Below are positions 36,608 through 48,262 of a DNA stretch of 64,000 bases, piece after piece. Both the position numbers and the translations under genes were made by a program. The notes under the pieces were generated by a model, which saw only the letters and a program-made list of their open reading frames with translations, was not told the DNA's origin and did no database searches. The DNA is taken from contig JACSVZ010000011.1 in assembly GCA_014706295.1 (NCBI GenBank), positions 11,128,163 through 11,192,162 on the forward strand, read 5' to 3'. Each line of letters starts with the position of its first letter. Positions within the stretch are counted from its first letter, which is position 1. This stretch comes from Lycocorax pyrrhopterus obiensis. Its lineage: Eukaryota > Chordata > Aves > Passeriformes > Paradisaeidae.

Positions 36608-37650
36608 CATCATTCTTTGATGCTACATTACAGTAAGAGCTGGCATTTTCATGATGACTACTATATATTCAAAGCCACCATTTCTTAATTTGCTAATAGA
36701 AATCACTCCCCTGCAGCCTTGGTCTCGTTTGTAAGAACTCTGGTCTGCAACGAACCAGTCAGGCAAGCGTACACGGGCTGTGGATGCAGTCAAAAAACTC
36801 ATCAAGGTTTTCTGCTGGTTTCTGTTCTACATAAAGGAATATCTAAACCCACTAATGTCTCTGAAACCAGAATGAACTGCTTATAATGACTAGATATGAA
36901 AAAAAAAATCAGTTTCTTTATCATACAATAGGCTTTTGTACATCCTTTGAGGAAAGTGGAAGTGCTGTCTGAATTTAGGCTCAGTGAAATGCTGAAACGT
37001 TAAATTTAATGGTGTTTCCTGTTCTAAGCTCTTCAGAACTGGACTTAGTAAAGACTAATGACCAACCCTTTGAACCCCCAAGTCTCCTAAGATTTAATTT
37101 GTTATTTCTCAGAAAAAAAAAGCATGAATAAATAATGAGAATAAGGGACACAGTGACCAGAGACAATTCACCAGTGTCATTTACATATTACAGCAGGGTT
37201 CCCAATTCCTAGAATTACTCATTATCACAATACTACAGAAAAAAATTAACCCAAATTCAGGATGACAGCCAAAAGCAAGGGCTGCTCTATTCCAAAGCTA
37301 TCTTGAAAGGTTTACAATATTCTCTGATTGTATTTAAACCCTGCACCATTTGGAACATGGAGAGTTAACACAGGCTGGAGAAACCAATACAAGCATTTAA
37401 GCCTCTGGTGTGTTATAAGTCAAAATTCACTCGGTTAGAGGAAAGGAAAATAAATAGCTCAACAAAATAACCAATACTATTTTTTCAGAAGATATCTACT
37501 TGCAGGAAATATAACTTTCACAAGAACATATCAGTTCTGACAATCCCCTTCACAGGAGAGTTTTCTTAGGTATTCAACTGAATTTCTTTTGTCAAACCTA
37601 GAAAGCACAAAACAATTGTAGCAGTTAAAACAGTTGTTCAAAGCCTGATG

Positions 37651-37732
37651 AATCTGGGTTTAAGTCCTTGATTCAGAGCAGGGACTTCAACCTGGATCTT
37701 TCACATCTTACACAACTGCACTAGTAATTAGG
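37651..37732 (-). repeat. Decayed tRNA-derived (MIR-like) SINE fragment
   Basis: On the minus strand 'gatccaggttgaagtccc' (around 37681-37698) resembles a degraded Pol III B box (GGTTCGANTCC) in the context of the amniote MIR-like wording 'gacccaggttcaagtccctgctctg'. The word 'ctgctctgaatcaaggactt' follows it. The A-box side ('cctaattactagtgcag') is poor. It is probably an ancient amniote SINE. Confidence 0.4.
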
Positions 37733-38795
37733 TTTTTGCTTATTCTGGGCTGGATCTGTGCATCTATTTTGGATTTTTCTTTTATTTTTATTATCTCTGT
37801 TTCACCCTTATAAGAAATTATTGCTAGAACATAATTGTTTGGAAATGGAAAAAAATTTCGCAGAAAGAGGGAACAGTACAGTAAACGCAGTGCTAGGGCT
37901 TATTTTGCTTTTATTTAAATGCTTTGTGAAGCAGTGAAAAACCAGTAAATTATAGTAGTGTTTTAGGAAAAAGGCTTTGCTCACAAAACAAATTTTCTTC
38001 CTGAAAAGCAGTTTATTGCAATGTAGAAAGCTCACTAATTGGATTTATGACAGGCAAGCAGTAATGGTAAAAAGGAATAATATGGACAGAGAAAAAATAA
38101 ATGCATATTAAATTTTACAGACACCTACACATTTTCTCTGCTTTCCTGAACCAAGTACTCAGTGTTTCCAGATTTCCGTCGATTCTTAGTTTACTCGGCA
38201 GAGGAGGAGCGTGGTTACATGTGAGGTAAATAACCACACAGAATTAACTACAATCAGCACAACGGCTCAGTGCAGCTGAGATGCAGATCAGCTGTGTGAA
38301 GTTGTAGAATACCCGGCCGATGAGAAATGCTTTGTGCTATGGTGCTCTCTTTAGACAGCATTCAGCAAATCTGGTATTTATTTGCCTCACATACCAAGTC
38401 ACCTATACATTTAACCTTCCTTTATACACTCTGGCAGAACGGCACCACCTTCGAAAACTCAGGTTTTCATTTGAGGGTTGCTGTATTTTTGCTGCTCAGT
38501 GTAGGACTGAATGCACAGCCCAGCCCGGGTAGTTCTGCGTTATCCTGAGTTCCAATGTAACCTAGCTAATCTTGGCAGGCATAAATGGTTTAAAACATAG
38601 CTGAAATTCTGCAAAGAGTGCTAGGCAAAAAATGTGACTGCAAAAGTCACCTCAAAATCTTGCACTTATTTCTCACTTTCATTTGGTGTCATAAAAGACC
38701 TCAGCATCAATCATTAACAAGCTATTAACACATGCAGCTGATAAAAGTGTTCAAAGTCTGGTCAATAACAATGACAGAAATTCCTGGTTTACAGC

Positions 38796-38820
38796 TGGTT
38801 TAAGCTAATGGCTTAAACCA
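38796..38820. repeat. Perfect inverted repeat (10-bp arms, 5-nt loop)
   Basis: The arms TGGTTTAAGC (38796-38805) and GCTTAAACCA (38811-38820) flank TAATG. The element is preceded by a near-copy of the left arm ('ctggtttac') and followed by a GCTA-rich stretch. It could be a dimer binding site or chance. Confidence 0.75.
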
Positions 38821-39019
38821 TAGCTAGTGGCTATGGAGCCCACACCAGTTATTTTCTTGGCTAAAAAGTGCTTCTGGGTTCTTTTGCTTTCATCCCTGGG
38901 TAACACACACAGAGGCTGCCTTTTCTCATCTCTGCTCCACAAAACTTGTCCCTTCCCTCCGCTGCCTTTCGCACTCATTCTTAAAAGCAGTTTGCAAGCA
39001 CACGGAGCCAGGAAATTGT

Positions 39020-39340
39020 TTCATTCAAATGTCATATGATTTTAGTGTTATTGCCTGGTAGCGAAGGTGCTATCAAAGGAATGAGAAAGCTCAATTTGCA
39101 ATTTTTAAACACAATCAAACAGTGCCTATTAACAATAATGAACAAACAGGCTGTAATTTAGGCAGCATCCTTCAAACATATCTCCTTCCAGTTTTCTAAA
39201 TTGTACCAAAACTCAGCCGTGCTTCTAGAATGAAAAAAGCCAGAAACAACTTTGGCTACTTGAATAAATATATATTTAGCATTTTGTAATTCACTTATTT
39301 TGATTATTCATTTTGTTAAATAAAATCTCCGATGTCATGA
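39020..39340. promoter_or_regulatory. Candidate conserved non-coding block
   Basis: Non-repetitive sequence with words such as 'ctcaatttgcaatttttaaa' (39090-39109) and 'attaacaataatgaacaaac' (39128-39147). The second matches forkhead/SOX-like AACAAT cores. No open frame or simple repeat explains it. Called from texture only. Confidence 0.3.
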
Positions 39341-42300
39341 AACCTGAACAGCTGCTCAGTTAGCTCATTACTTGTGTGTTATAAATGTCACTCAGGCTTT
39401 GGGGGGGGTGCAGCGTGTTACTGATGATTTTCTCTTTGTCCCTGTTGCTAGTAACACTTGTCGATAATTGTATTTATTTGGTGATAGTTTCTTGCCCCTA
39501 TGCAAAGGAATTTAAGGTTAGATTATATAGGAAATGGCATCACAAACAAAACAGGCTCAGAAAAACATGAAAACACCTAGCCTCCATCTGCTCAAGTGTG
39601 ATACACTTCAGAGCTCCCATTTCACATGTAAAACAGAACATGATTTATAATTTATATCTAGTTGGTGCAATCCTTCTCAAAGAAAAAAAAATGCTTTGAT
39701 GAAACACTGGCTTTATGTTATCATAAAACTATCGAGAAAATCACAGAACATTTGGCAATTTACCTCTACTACAGCATCTTTGAAGTTTAGATATTTATAT
39801 TTTATGCACTTTTCAAATGAACTGTACTGCTGAACACAAACACGAAAAAGCAGAAGTGTGAGTCAATGCTGAAATGTATTTACAGCGTTATCAGCAGTAA
39901 ACCACTGCAGGTATTTACAGACCTCCAGGTAACAGTTAAGGCCCAGTTCCAAAAAGGTTTTAAATATTCTGTGTAGTGTGGAATTTATACAGTATTCTTG
40001 ATTTATTTAAAATCTATAAAACATTTTTAAAAATCAAAGAAAAAAGGCAGAAGCAATGCAGCTCCCAGATTCTGCAGAACCACCAGTCTTGCTTATAGCT
40101 GCAGGGCTTTTTTACTAACAAAATTACAGGTTTTTGAGAGCATACTTGGGAGCTGATTCTGTACCACTCATACCTGTGAGTCACCTCAATGATTAGTACT
40201 GGTTATGTGTAACAGGGTGAAACTCACTTCTGAATAAAATAACCTTTAAAAGGTTTAAATTAGACTTCTGCTGGGTCGCAGGCACAGAAATGAATTACTT
40301 ACGTGAAAAGGCATTTCAAATCTACAGGATTATTTATTAACATGAAGGACACACAATCAAGGAGCAAATAGCGATGTAGGGTGTTGAAATCTGCGAGGAT
40401 CAACCTCTTGATCACACAGGAAAGCCACATGATCCTTTTCTTAAATTCTGTAATTTTCAAAGCACCTGTCCTGTGATGTCTCAGTTACAAGCCTGGCTGC
40501 TGTGCTCCAACAGGCAGAGAAGTCAGAGTGGTTTGTCTTTGCTCTGACAGGTTCATCAACATATTACAACTGAAACACTGCAACACCACTTTGTTTTCAG
40601 TGCATTTACTGCAGGAATGCATCATTCTGGTATGATACATTTCTTGCCACTGGCTAATTTCTAAGGCTGTTCAGAGCAGTAAGCAGGACTTTAAGAAGGG
40701 ACAGATGAGGGGAATTCTCAAGTATCTTTCTTTTTGCTTGTGACAAAACTAGGTAGAAAAGCTATTCGAAAAGTGTCAAAATATTGCAGTTTGGTTGGTT
40801 TGATGGAAACTGTTATTTTCGTATAAATGGCATTTTTGAAAAGCATCAATTAAATCTCCTTTAGCAAATCAGCAGATTTGTGACATCACCTTTTAGTATA
40901 CTTATAGAAGGAAGAGATTTGAATATGCTTCCTTTCCTAACTGCCCAAAATAAATTATACATATTTGCAGTATGGAAAAAAATAGAAAATTAGAAATGTC
41001 AAAAGTAACATTAAAAAGGTCAAAAACCACAATTCAAAAGCTTTTAAAATGTGATTTTGCGGATTTTTTTTTTTTTAAATACCCTCTTCAGACTAGGGGG
41101 GAAATACTTAAAAAACGGATCTTATGCAACTTAAGTCGATTGGGCAGAGTTGCACTCCCGTCCTTGTTTATCAAGAGGCACAGTCCAGTCCGAAGTTGGG
41201 GGGAGGACAAGGGGCTCTCCCTTCCCCAGCCGGCTGCAGGCTGTGCTCCCGGAGGCGTCACCTCCGCGGCTGTTCGAGGCTCTGGGCTCTGTGCCATCAG
41301 CACAATCGAGCTGAAAATTATTACATTCCAGTGAAATTGTAGTTTGTTCATATTTTACAAAAACATCTCTTTATTGATACAAGGAGTCAGGGTAGTAGCA
41401 TACAAATTCCTGCTACATCTGGCCAGGCTTTGATTTCACCATATGGATCCCAACCCTCCTGTACGGAATGAGACTTCCAAAGGGTCCTGGAGGACCCTGG
41501 CACTCAAACACTGCTGATGCTCAGTGGCGTCTGTGAACCAGGTCATGACAAGCGATCAAATTAGAGTGTCCTAAGAATTTTTTACCCTTCGTTTGAAAGC
41601 TGCCACCTGCTCATCTGGGAGACTGCTTTTCAGGCTCTCCTACTCCATTGCTACATGAAATAAAACAGATTCACAAGTGCTTTCATTATGCTTTGAAACC
41701 TCATCCACAGTGCAAACTACTACAGTCCCTGCGAAATTGGTGGAACTCCTCAGAGCTGCAATAACCTGGCATATTGTCAGTGAGGAAAACAGGAAGGTGA
41801 ATAACTCTCATAAACAAGGATTTTATACAAAACCTCTGTAAGGGTTTCAGCTTTTGCTTTGTGAGCCAGCACACACTTACATAAAGATTGAAGGCCACAA
41901 CAGGAGCCTTGCTCTCCAGATGAGAAGTCTTTGCAGCAAGGTACAGATGCAATTGATTGCCTAGTGAAATGGTGACATTCAAAAATAAGCAAAAGTGGTG
42001 CCAAATTTGTTAATTTGGTGGGCAGCATTACAACAAGAAGAACGAGGCTGCTTATGAAAATGCTGCAGCTTCTCCTCATTTTTTAAGTTTTTAAATATTA
42101 AACCCATCATTCAGGCACTTGCAGCTGTTCTACCGAGTGTTTCAGCCTCAGAGAGCAGCAGCTTCTGGAGCACACCGCGGACGGGCACGGCTGCAGCACC
42201 TGTACCTGGGCGGGCCAGCACCGCCTGCGGGGCGACGACAGCCCGGGAGGCTGATGTCTTCACGGGAGATCAAAGGAATTCTTGAGGGGTTAGGAGAGGA

Positions 42301-44559
42301 TGACATGAGGGTCGGACAGCTGTACTGCTTGAGAGCCTTTCAGGCAGGTGATCCCACTTACACTGTCATTTTTGGTCTGTGTCAAGCAAGCATTTTTTTT
42401 CTTTATAAAGTGGCCCTGGCTCAAAAAATGCTTTCACGTTACATCAGCAGCTTCTAGCTGAGTTCTGGGTGGCTCGGTTTTTATGTAAACGGGATCTGCA
42501 AGAACTATGAAAGGAACCAATGTGTTTCCAGTGGCAGGCAATGGTTTCAAAAGCTTTGCAAGGGGGTATATTTGTTTCCACGTGATTATTCCTCTATAAA
42601 GCAAGATTTTATAAGTTGATTTAAAGAAGCTGAGTGCTAGATGGCTTCTCTGAAATTACTCATTCCAGCAGAAACTGCAAGGATTTTCTCAGACTCCTTA
42701 TGCATTTCATACTGAAGATTTAATTCCAGTGACCAATCTCCAAGGCCTTTTTTTCTTACCCCTCTGTAAAAAGGCAGTCTTGGTTGAGGATGATACCTAA
42801 ACCAAAAAAATGTTGCCAATCTGCTACCTTCTAAATCAAGTAAACCTCAGCCAAGTCAAGATGATGGAAACCTGTCATACAACATGGGAGTTTACTGAAT
42901 GCAAAGTCTGGGCGTGTGCAGCCTCTGCTACTTCACTTCCAGTGAAGGGAGTTTGCTAATTGCTCTTAAATTAACCTTTTAGATATACCTGCAACCATGC
43001 TTGAGATTTAGGGTTTTTAGTAAGTTGTTGAAAAGCTAAACAAAAACACAATTAACTTTAAAACGCTAAGGCAGCATGAACAACTAAGACAATGTTTAGA
43101 GAGAATACGGTCATTATTTAAGCACTGTTTATACTTATATTTCATGAAGAATTTAGCTTTCAACATTAGAAAAATTATATGGTGGGAGGCAGGAGTAAGG
43201 AGTGGGCATTAAAATCCTCCTCAGAGTTTTCATGGTTTCAGCTTCCTGAGAACTTGCCATTGCTATTCAGAGATGTGCAAAACTTCCATAAGGAAACTCT
43301 AAACCAGGAAAAGCTCATTTAGTTCAATTTAGATGCAATTTTAATTGAACCTGGGCTGATTTATGCTTTCAAGTAGAAGTCATAAAGAACTCATCGGTTG
43401 CAACAAAATTTCTTTTTGAAAATTACCATCCCCATCTTTCATCTCTCTTCCTGCTCTGTCAGCTGGTTTGTGTGGTCTTTTGAGACCTTAAAAGAGAACC
43501 AAAGTCATGAGGAAATAAAAGCAGCAGTTACTTTAGTTGAGGTAGCCAGCCCTGCTCTGAGACCCTGCCATGAATTTTAAAAAAAGCAAGGTAGCCCACT
43601 GAGCATCAGGAAGAGGGAGCTTAGAGTTATGTATCTGACCACTTTGAACTTAAAAGTGGTTTCATGCAGGAGAGGAAGAGAGCTGCAGTTCTGCCATTTA
43701 CTTAATTTCAAAATAAATCTACAATTCAGGGTAAAAATGTAACTTTTCTTATACTACTAAAAGCAAAGCGACATCTGAAAAATACTACTAGCCAAAGGCC
43801 AGATTCTTTAAATATTTTGCAAGAACTGATACCATTATGGCTACTTACGTGAGTATTCCTGTCACAAGGGTGACAGGTTTAATTCACCCAGATGCATTTC
43901 AGGGGAGCTCTCTGCTAACAGTCACACAAGGAAAAAAGCTAAAGCACAGAACCTGGCCTCTCACATCTCCAGCTTTCATTGATTGTAGGTGGGTGCACGT
44001 GTCACTGGAGACAGAATTTGCCCCTAGCTGAGGACAACTATAACCTGTATACCAGGGTGCTTAAATCATTTACGTCTTGAGTTTAAGCAGCCTCTTCTAC
44101 CCACACAGGTCCATGCTGCTTTACCAGCTCGTTGCTGCTCATTTCAGGACCGTAATCTCAAAGAACACGGGTTCTGCTTTGTACCCATTCCAATGTCTAA
44201 TTTTTTACATTGCCTTCTTTGCTTTCATGTTATCCTCCAGCTATATATTCCGCCTGGCAAGTCCTCTGACACAAACACCCAGCCAGAGCTGATCCAGTAT
44301 GCTTGCACGGGGAAACTAAATATCACCACACACACCCCCCCATCCCCCCAAAAACCCTCCAAAAATCTGAGAAACATAGGGTGTGCATAAGCAAAGACAA
44401 CTGATCTAAGTCAGTCCTTCTGATGCTAATCTTACTGCAAATAATATGCAGGGTACATGAGAAAATGTCAAATCCACGCTACCTCACAATTGCTGGCTTT
44501 CACTCCAGCTTGAAACTAATCCAAAGAAAAAATACAAAGGAAAGGCTGAAATTTCGATC
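39341..44559. other. Non-coding unique sequence
   Basis: No gene is recognised. It includes a run of G (39401-39408), a CpG-bearing patch near 41200-41280, a stronger CpG-dense patch at 42170-42250, and C-rich sequence at 44329-44352. Frames up to 120 codons are present without family resemblance. Confidence 0.65.
42170..42250. other. Short CpG-dense patch
   Basis: About ten CpGs in 80 bases by hand count, sharply bounded by AT-rich DNA. A plus-strand frame of 112 codons (42119-42457) runs through it and has no recognisable domain. Confidence 0.4.
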
Positions 44560-44840
44560 ATTATTTCGAAAGTTTAAAAGAAATAAAAATGTAGCTCCCT
44601 TGAAACAACATTACCTATGTAATCTCACAAACGCCCAAAATAATATCAGTGTCTATGGCTATTAAAGTTTATAGGTGCAAAAAGAATGCAATTAAAACAG
44701 GTTATACTTAAATAAAATAATTCCTTCTAATTAAAATGTAAATAAACACCTTATGCAACACGGAATGTTCTGTATAATTATTCCTCAAAACTAGAATTTT
44801 GTGATTAATAAAATAAACCTAAACTTTCACTGAAAGAGAA
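44560..44840. promoter_or_regulatory. Candidate conserved non-coding block
   Basis: AT-rich sequence with closely spaced homeodomain-type cores (AATTAAAA around 44690-44697, CTAATTAAAATG at 44728-44739, TGATTAATAAAAT at 44802-44814). No simple-repeat structure is present. It is a candidate enhancer by composition only. Confidence 0.28.
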
Positions 44841-45274
44841 ACATTTCTGAAATGCATCAGACTTGCACCCAAACATTTGTCACAGCAAAGTATTGGTGTT
44901 TTTAACACAGTCTTATTCCATTGAAGTCAAAGTCAGGTGAGTGTCTCCGTTCAAAAAAATCAGCACATAAAACACTTCCAGTTTCAGCATCAAAGGTGTG
45001 TTTACTGCAAACACAGAAACGTAAGGGAAATGAAATGCTGAAAAGGACTGCAACAGTTTTAAGGACTTATTTTTAGAAGTTTTACATTGGAGACCTACTA
45101 ACCACAAAGTCTAGTTTTCATACACAGCACACATCAGCATTTCATCTCCTCTGCCAACTGGATGTCGCTGCATGCTTCCAATCCCTAGCAAGTTTTATAA
45201 AGGCAAAATGAACTTTAAATGACTGCTCTCCTCTGCTTTCCATTCCTTGTTGGGTGCCATCCTGCCAAGCCCCC
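44841..45274. other. Non-coding spacer
   Basis: Ordinary unique sequence. 'ccattgaagtcaaagtcagg' at 44919-44938 may be another scrap of the ancient sauropsid repeat, but it is too short to call. Confidence 0.5.
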
Positions 45275-45404
45275 CGGGCCCAGCAGCAGCCACGGGCCGT
45301 GGGGAGCGCGGTGCCGCGTGCTCCCAGCGCAGCATCCGCCCGCGGGAGCTCTCAGCGCCCGGTGCCGCGTGCGGGGCAGCGAGCACAGCTCGCTAACATG
45401 CACG
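45275..45404. other. Strong short CpG-dense patch with internal 12-bp repeat
   Basis: Nineteen CpGs by hand count in 130 bases, the densest patch in the window. The 12-mer GGTGCCGCGTGC occurs exactly at 45310-45321 and again at 45361-45372. Flanks are AT-rich. Overlapping frames on both strands (45195-45403 minus, 45219-45520 plus) are GC artefacts. It could be an unmethylated CpG island fragment, an orphan promoter, or a local GC-rich expansion. Confidence 0.5.
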
Positions 45405-45849
45405 GGATGAGGCCCCTAATCACTAACAGCTTCTCTGGAAACTCTAGCAGAGATAAAAACTACAAAGACACTGTTGGTTCCAGTCCCCTTATTGAATTTT
45501 CATTGCTGCTTTTATTGTAACTATGAATTCAGTCCATAATGTCACGTGTTCTTTGTTCTCCAGCCTGACATACATTTTAATACCCAGCGCAATATCTATG
45601 CAAAGACTAAGTGTGTTCATGTGTAGGAGGGTTAACACTTCACCACAAACATGGTTATAGTTATAGATTAAAAGCAACACTTTCAATGATTCTACAGCTT
45701 AATATTTCCAGCTCCCATCTCCTTCTGAAGGTTCTCCTCCCCTCGTCCCCCCCCCAAAAAATCTCTGCACAAGAAATGCTGAGCCTACAAATTATGTCAC
45801 TGACATCTGGAAAGAGACATGACTACCCAAGTAAAAAATAAACCCAACG

Positions 45850-46310
45850 GAGGTCATGGCTTTAACAGACTGTCGCTCTATATTTAAACTGATTGATTCA
45901 TACAAAGACATAATTATAGAGAACATTGGAATCAGCAGCTCCCAGCAGTCCGGGTTGCAGGCACAATTGTGTTTACAGGAATTATATTTTAAAGACTACA
46001 TCTGGCATAAGCTAATTGATACACTCAATATTATGATACACAGTAATTTAAACTTAAATTGTGACTAACGTCTACTTATTTTCCTACCTAGATAATAACA
46101 ACTTTCTTTCAACTATACATGATCGTGTATGATTTTTCAGGATATTCTTTGCATAAAATCTATTGGTTATGCAAATAAAAGGCTTTGGAGAATAATGTAC
46201 AGTAACTAATTTGTATAATCAGTTTCCCTCAATTCAGTGTGATAATGATATGTAAAGCACATCACTACAGACTGTCTGTGAAATGAATTCTGTCTTAATA
46301 TGCTAGTCAA
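45850..46310. promoter_or_regulatory. Candidate conserved non-coding block with octamer
   Basis: A long non-repetitive AT-rich block. It contains a perfect ATGCAAAT octamer at 46169-46176 immediately preceded by an inverted CCAAT word (ATTGG at 46162-46166). It also has TAATTGATAC at 46014-46023, GATAATGATATG at 46240-46251 and many TAAT cores. The octamer-plus-homeodomain grouping is typical of neural enhancers bound by POU and SOX/homeodomain factors, but that is inference. Among the CNE-like blocks this is one I would rank highest. Confidence 0.38.
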
Positions 46311-48125
46311 CTAGCCACTCGACCTTTGCACAGGCTCACTGTAAGAGGAGCAGGAAAACCCACACACATTCTTTCAATTTCTAAAGGGAAATTCGACTCT
46401 AGCCATAGAACAAAGAAAGAAGAAATAGAAGTAAAAGAAAATCAAAGAAAAAGTGATTTGGATTCAAGGGGATCAGATGTTTCATTTATTGCAGGTTGGA
46501 GACCTTCAATCAGTCAAATGAAAGACACATTTGTATTAAAATACCTACAAGGCAGAGAGAAAGCCTTGATCAGGTGTATTAGATTTAAGTTACAGCTCTC
46601 TTGCTGAGAGATGTGAACCTACCTTCCAGTCTATCTGTTCTCAATATTGAAGGTTTTCTGTATTACAAACATTAGATGAAAGGTAGCTTGCTTGCCTTCC
46701 CACGTATCTGCTGGATATTAACTGTACATTTGAAGCGTGCACTACAAGGAGACGTGAACTCGGTGTGCTCTGCAAACAGTCACTCGAGGAAGGGACGCTG
46801 AACCCGTGTCAGGGATGTGACACCAAGGGCAGGGGGGAGGCTTGGCTGCAGAGCAGCCACAGCTCCATTGGCCACCAAAAGCCGGTGCTTCTGAAAGTAC
46901 AGCTCCTCTTTGCTTTAGTGGAAAACACGTAATTTGTCCTGTGACAGGGCTGTGGGCCCTGTTATACAGGTAGATAAAGGAACGCCACAGCAAGAGCCCC
47001 TGCCCTGGTTCCTGCTGTGTGAGGACAGCAGTGTTTTGTTTGACCCCTCATTACATATGGTGCAGGTGGTGACAAAAAGCCAACCCCTGACCTTATTCCT
47101 CACTTTTCACACCATCCCTTCCTCACAAAAACTCCTTGAATCCCCTGTTCTTGCCCAGACACGCAGAAGAGCATCAAGCCTGATGGCAGAGATCAGGTCT
47201 TCTTCAGCTGCAGCCCCAGCATAATAGATTTGTTTAGATTGCCTAGAGGAGGATCTCAAAGTGTTTTATAAATTGATTACTGTTGCTTGTAAAATACTGA
47301 ACCAACATTATTCGAAAATGTTTTATCTTATTAATGGGTGTTGTTCAGAATAGTTTTTGGTTTTGATTAAACTTTATCAAAGATCAGTCCAGAGGAAATG
47401 TTCTGTAGAGAGCCAGAGGCTCCATTACTGCTGGTTACATCACTCATCTCAATTTGTGAAACCCACATCCAACCATTGCTCTGAGTTACCCAGAGCACAG
47501 ATTTGAACCTGGATCTCTCCTAGAAGTGTCAATAGTTGCAGTCACTGAGGCACTGCCTCTTCCAGCAGGGAAGCATTGTCCCTCCTTTACTTTGTCCCAA
47601 TAGAAGGAACTTACAAAGGCCGCATACGATACAAAAATTGCCCTTTTGCCTTTTGTGAGTTGGCACAGACACCAAATGCCAGCATGCTAGCAACTGTTGC
47701 CAAAGTGGATTTGCACATAAGCTTTAGACCCAAGTACTGGTCATCTCAACCCAAAGACAACTTCTTTGTGCCATTGGGAAGAAAATTTCAGTAATTTAAA
47801 AATGAAATTAATCCCATAGGTGCCTAAACTTGGTCCTTTGGTAAGAGGAACACAATACACAAATAAATGCGTAGGTTTTAGAGAGATTGTTCACTGGGAA
47901 GCCAGCTTCCCCACCTTGTTTCTCAGGCTTCACCCCAATGTACAACTATTGCATTCCACAAAGTAAAACACCAAATGCACAGTCTTAACTCAGAACCCAG
48001 TTTTAAATATTACCTTCTGATATCCAATTGGCTTTTTAAACAAGCCACTATGCTTTTATGTATGCATAGCTGCAGATATTGTGTAGTGATATGAAAATTT
48101 TAAGGCTGTCCTGCTTGTTAAATAA
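46311..48125. other. Non-coding unique sequence
   Basis: No gene is recognised. It holds a purine-rich stretch at 46400-46460 that opens a lysine/glutamate-rich frame, and a tRNA-promoter remnant at 47470-47570. Confidence 0.6.
47470..47570 (-). repeat. Decayed tRNA-derived (MIR-like) SINE fragment
   Basis: On the minus strand the order is 'cagtgcctcagtgact' (A-box-like, near 47538-47556), 'ctaggagagatccaggttc', then 'ggttcaaatctgtgctctg' (B box GGTTCAAATC). This is the layout and wording of old amniote MIR-type SINEs ('...agtggttagagca...gacctgggttcaaatcctgctctg'). No tail is recognisable. Confidence 0.45.
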
Positions 48126-48262
48126 CATCACAGAATAGTCTGAGTTGGAAGAGACCCAGAGGGATCATCAAGTCCAACCCTTAAGTGAATGGTCCATATG
48201 GGGAATCAAACCCATGACCTTGGCATTATTAACACCATGCTTTAACCAACTGAGCTCTCTGT
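48126..48262 (-). mobile_element. tRNA-Ile-derived SINE with CR1-like tail (TguSINE1-like)
   Basis: Read on the minus strand, the head from about 48262 is a tRNA-Ile relative. The A box 'gagctcagttgg' is at 48246-48257 and the B box 'gggtttgattcc' at 48202-48213. The anticodon loop TTAATAA at 48226-48232 places AAT at the anticodon. After the tRNA part the sequence passes through 'gggttggacttgatgatcc' and 'ttccaactcagactattctg', the wording of avian CR1 LINE 3' ends. It terminates in ATTCTGTG at about 48129-48136, the CR1 terminal motif. This head-tail combination is the architecture of the passerine TguSINE1 family, mobilised by CR1. It is a non-autonomous retroposon with no protein. I see no clear target-site duplication, which is usual for CR1-type insertions. 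Substitutions in the A box and acceptor stem argue against a working tRNA gene. It is the only young interspersed repeat I can identify here. Confidence 0.88.

Larger units (their letters stand above)
36608..39019. other. Non-coding unique sequence
   Basis: No gene is recognised. It holds a tRNA-promoter remnant (37651-37732), a perfect inverted repeat (38796-38820), and a CpG- and E-box-bearing stretch at about 38165-38320 with CAGCTG at 38273-38278 and 38289-38294. The last could be regulatory, but nothing decides it. Confidence 0.6.

Noticed and set aside
48202..48262. Functional tRNA-Ile gene
   Set aside because: The A box, B box and acceptor-stem region are altered, and the sequence runs directly into a CR1-like tail, so it is a SINE head.
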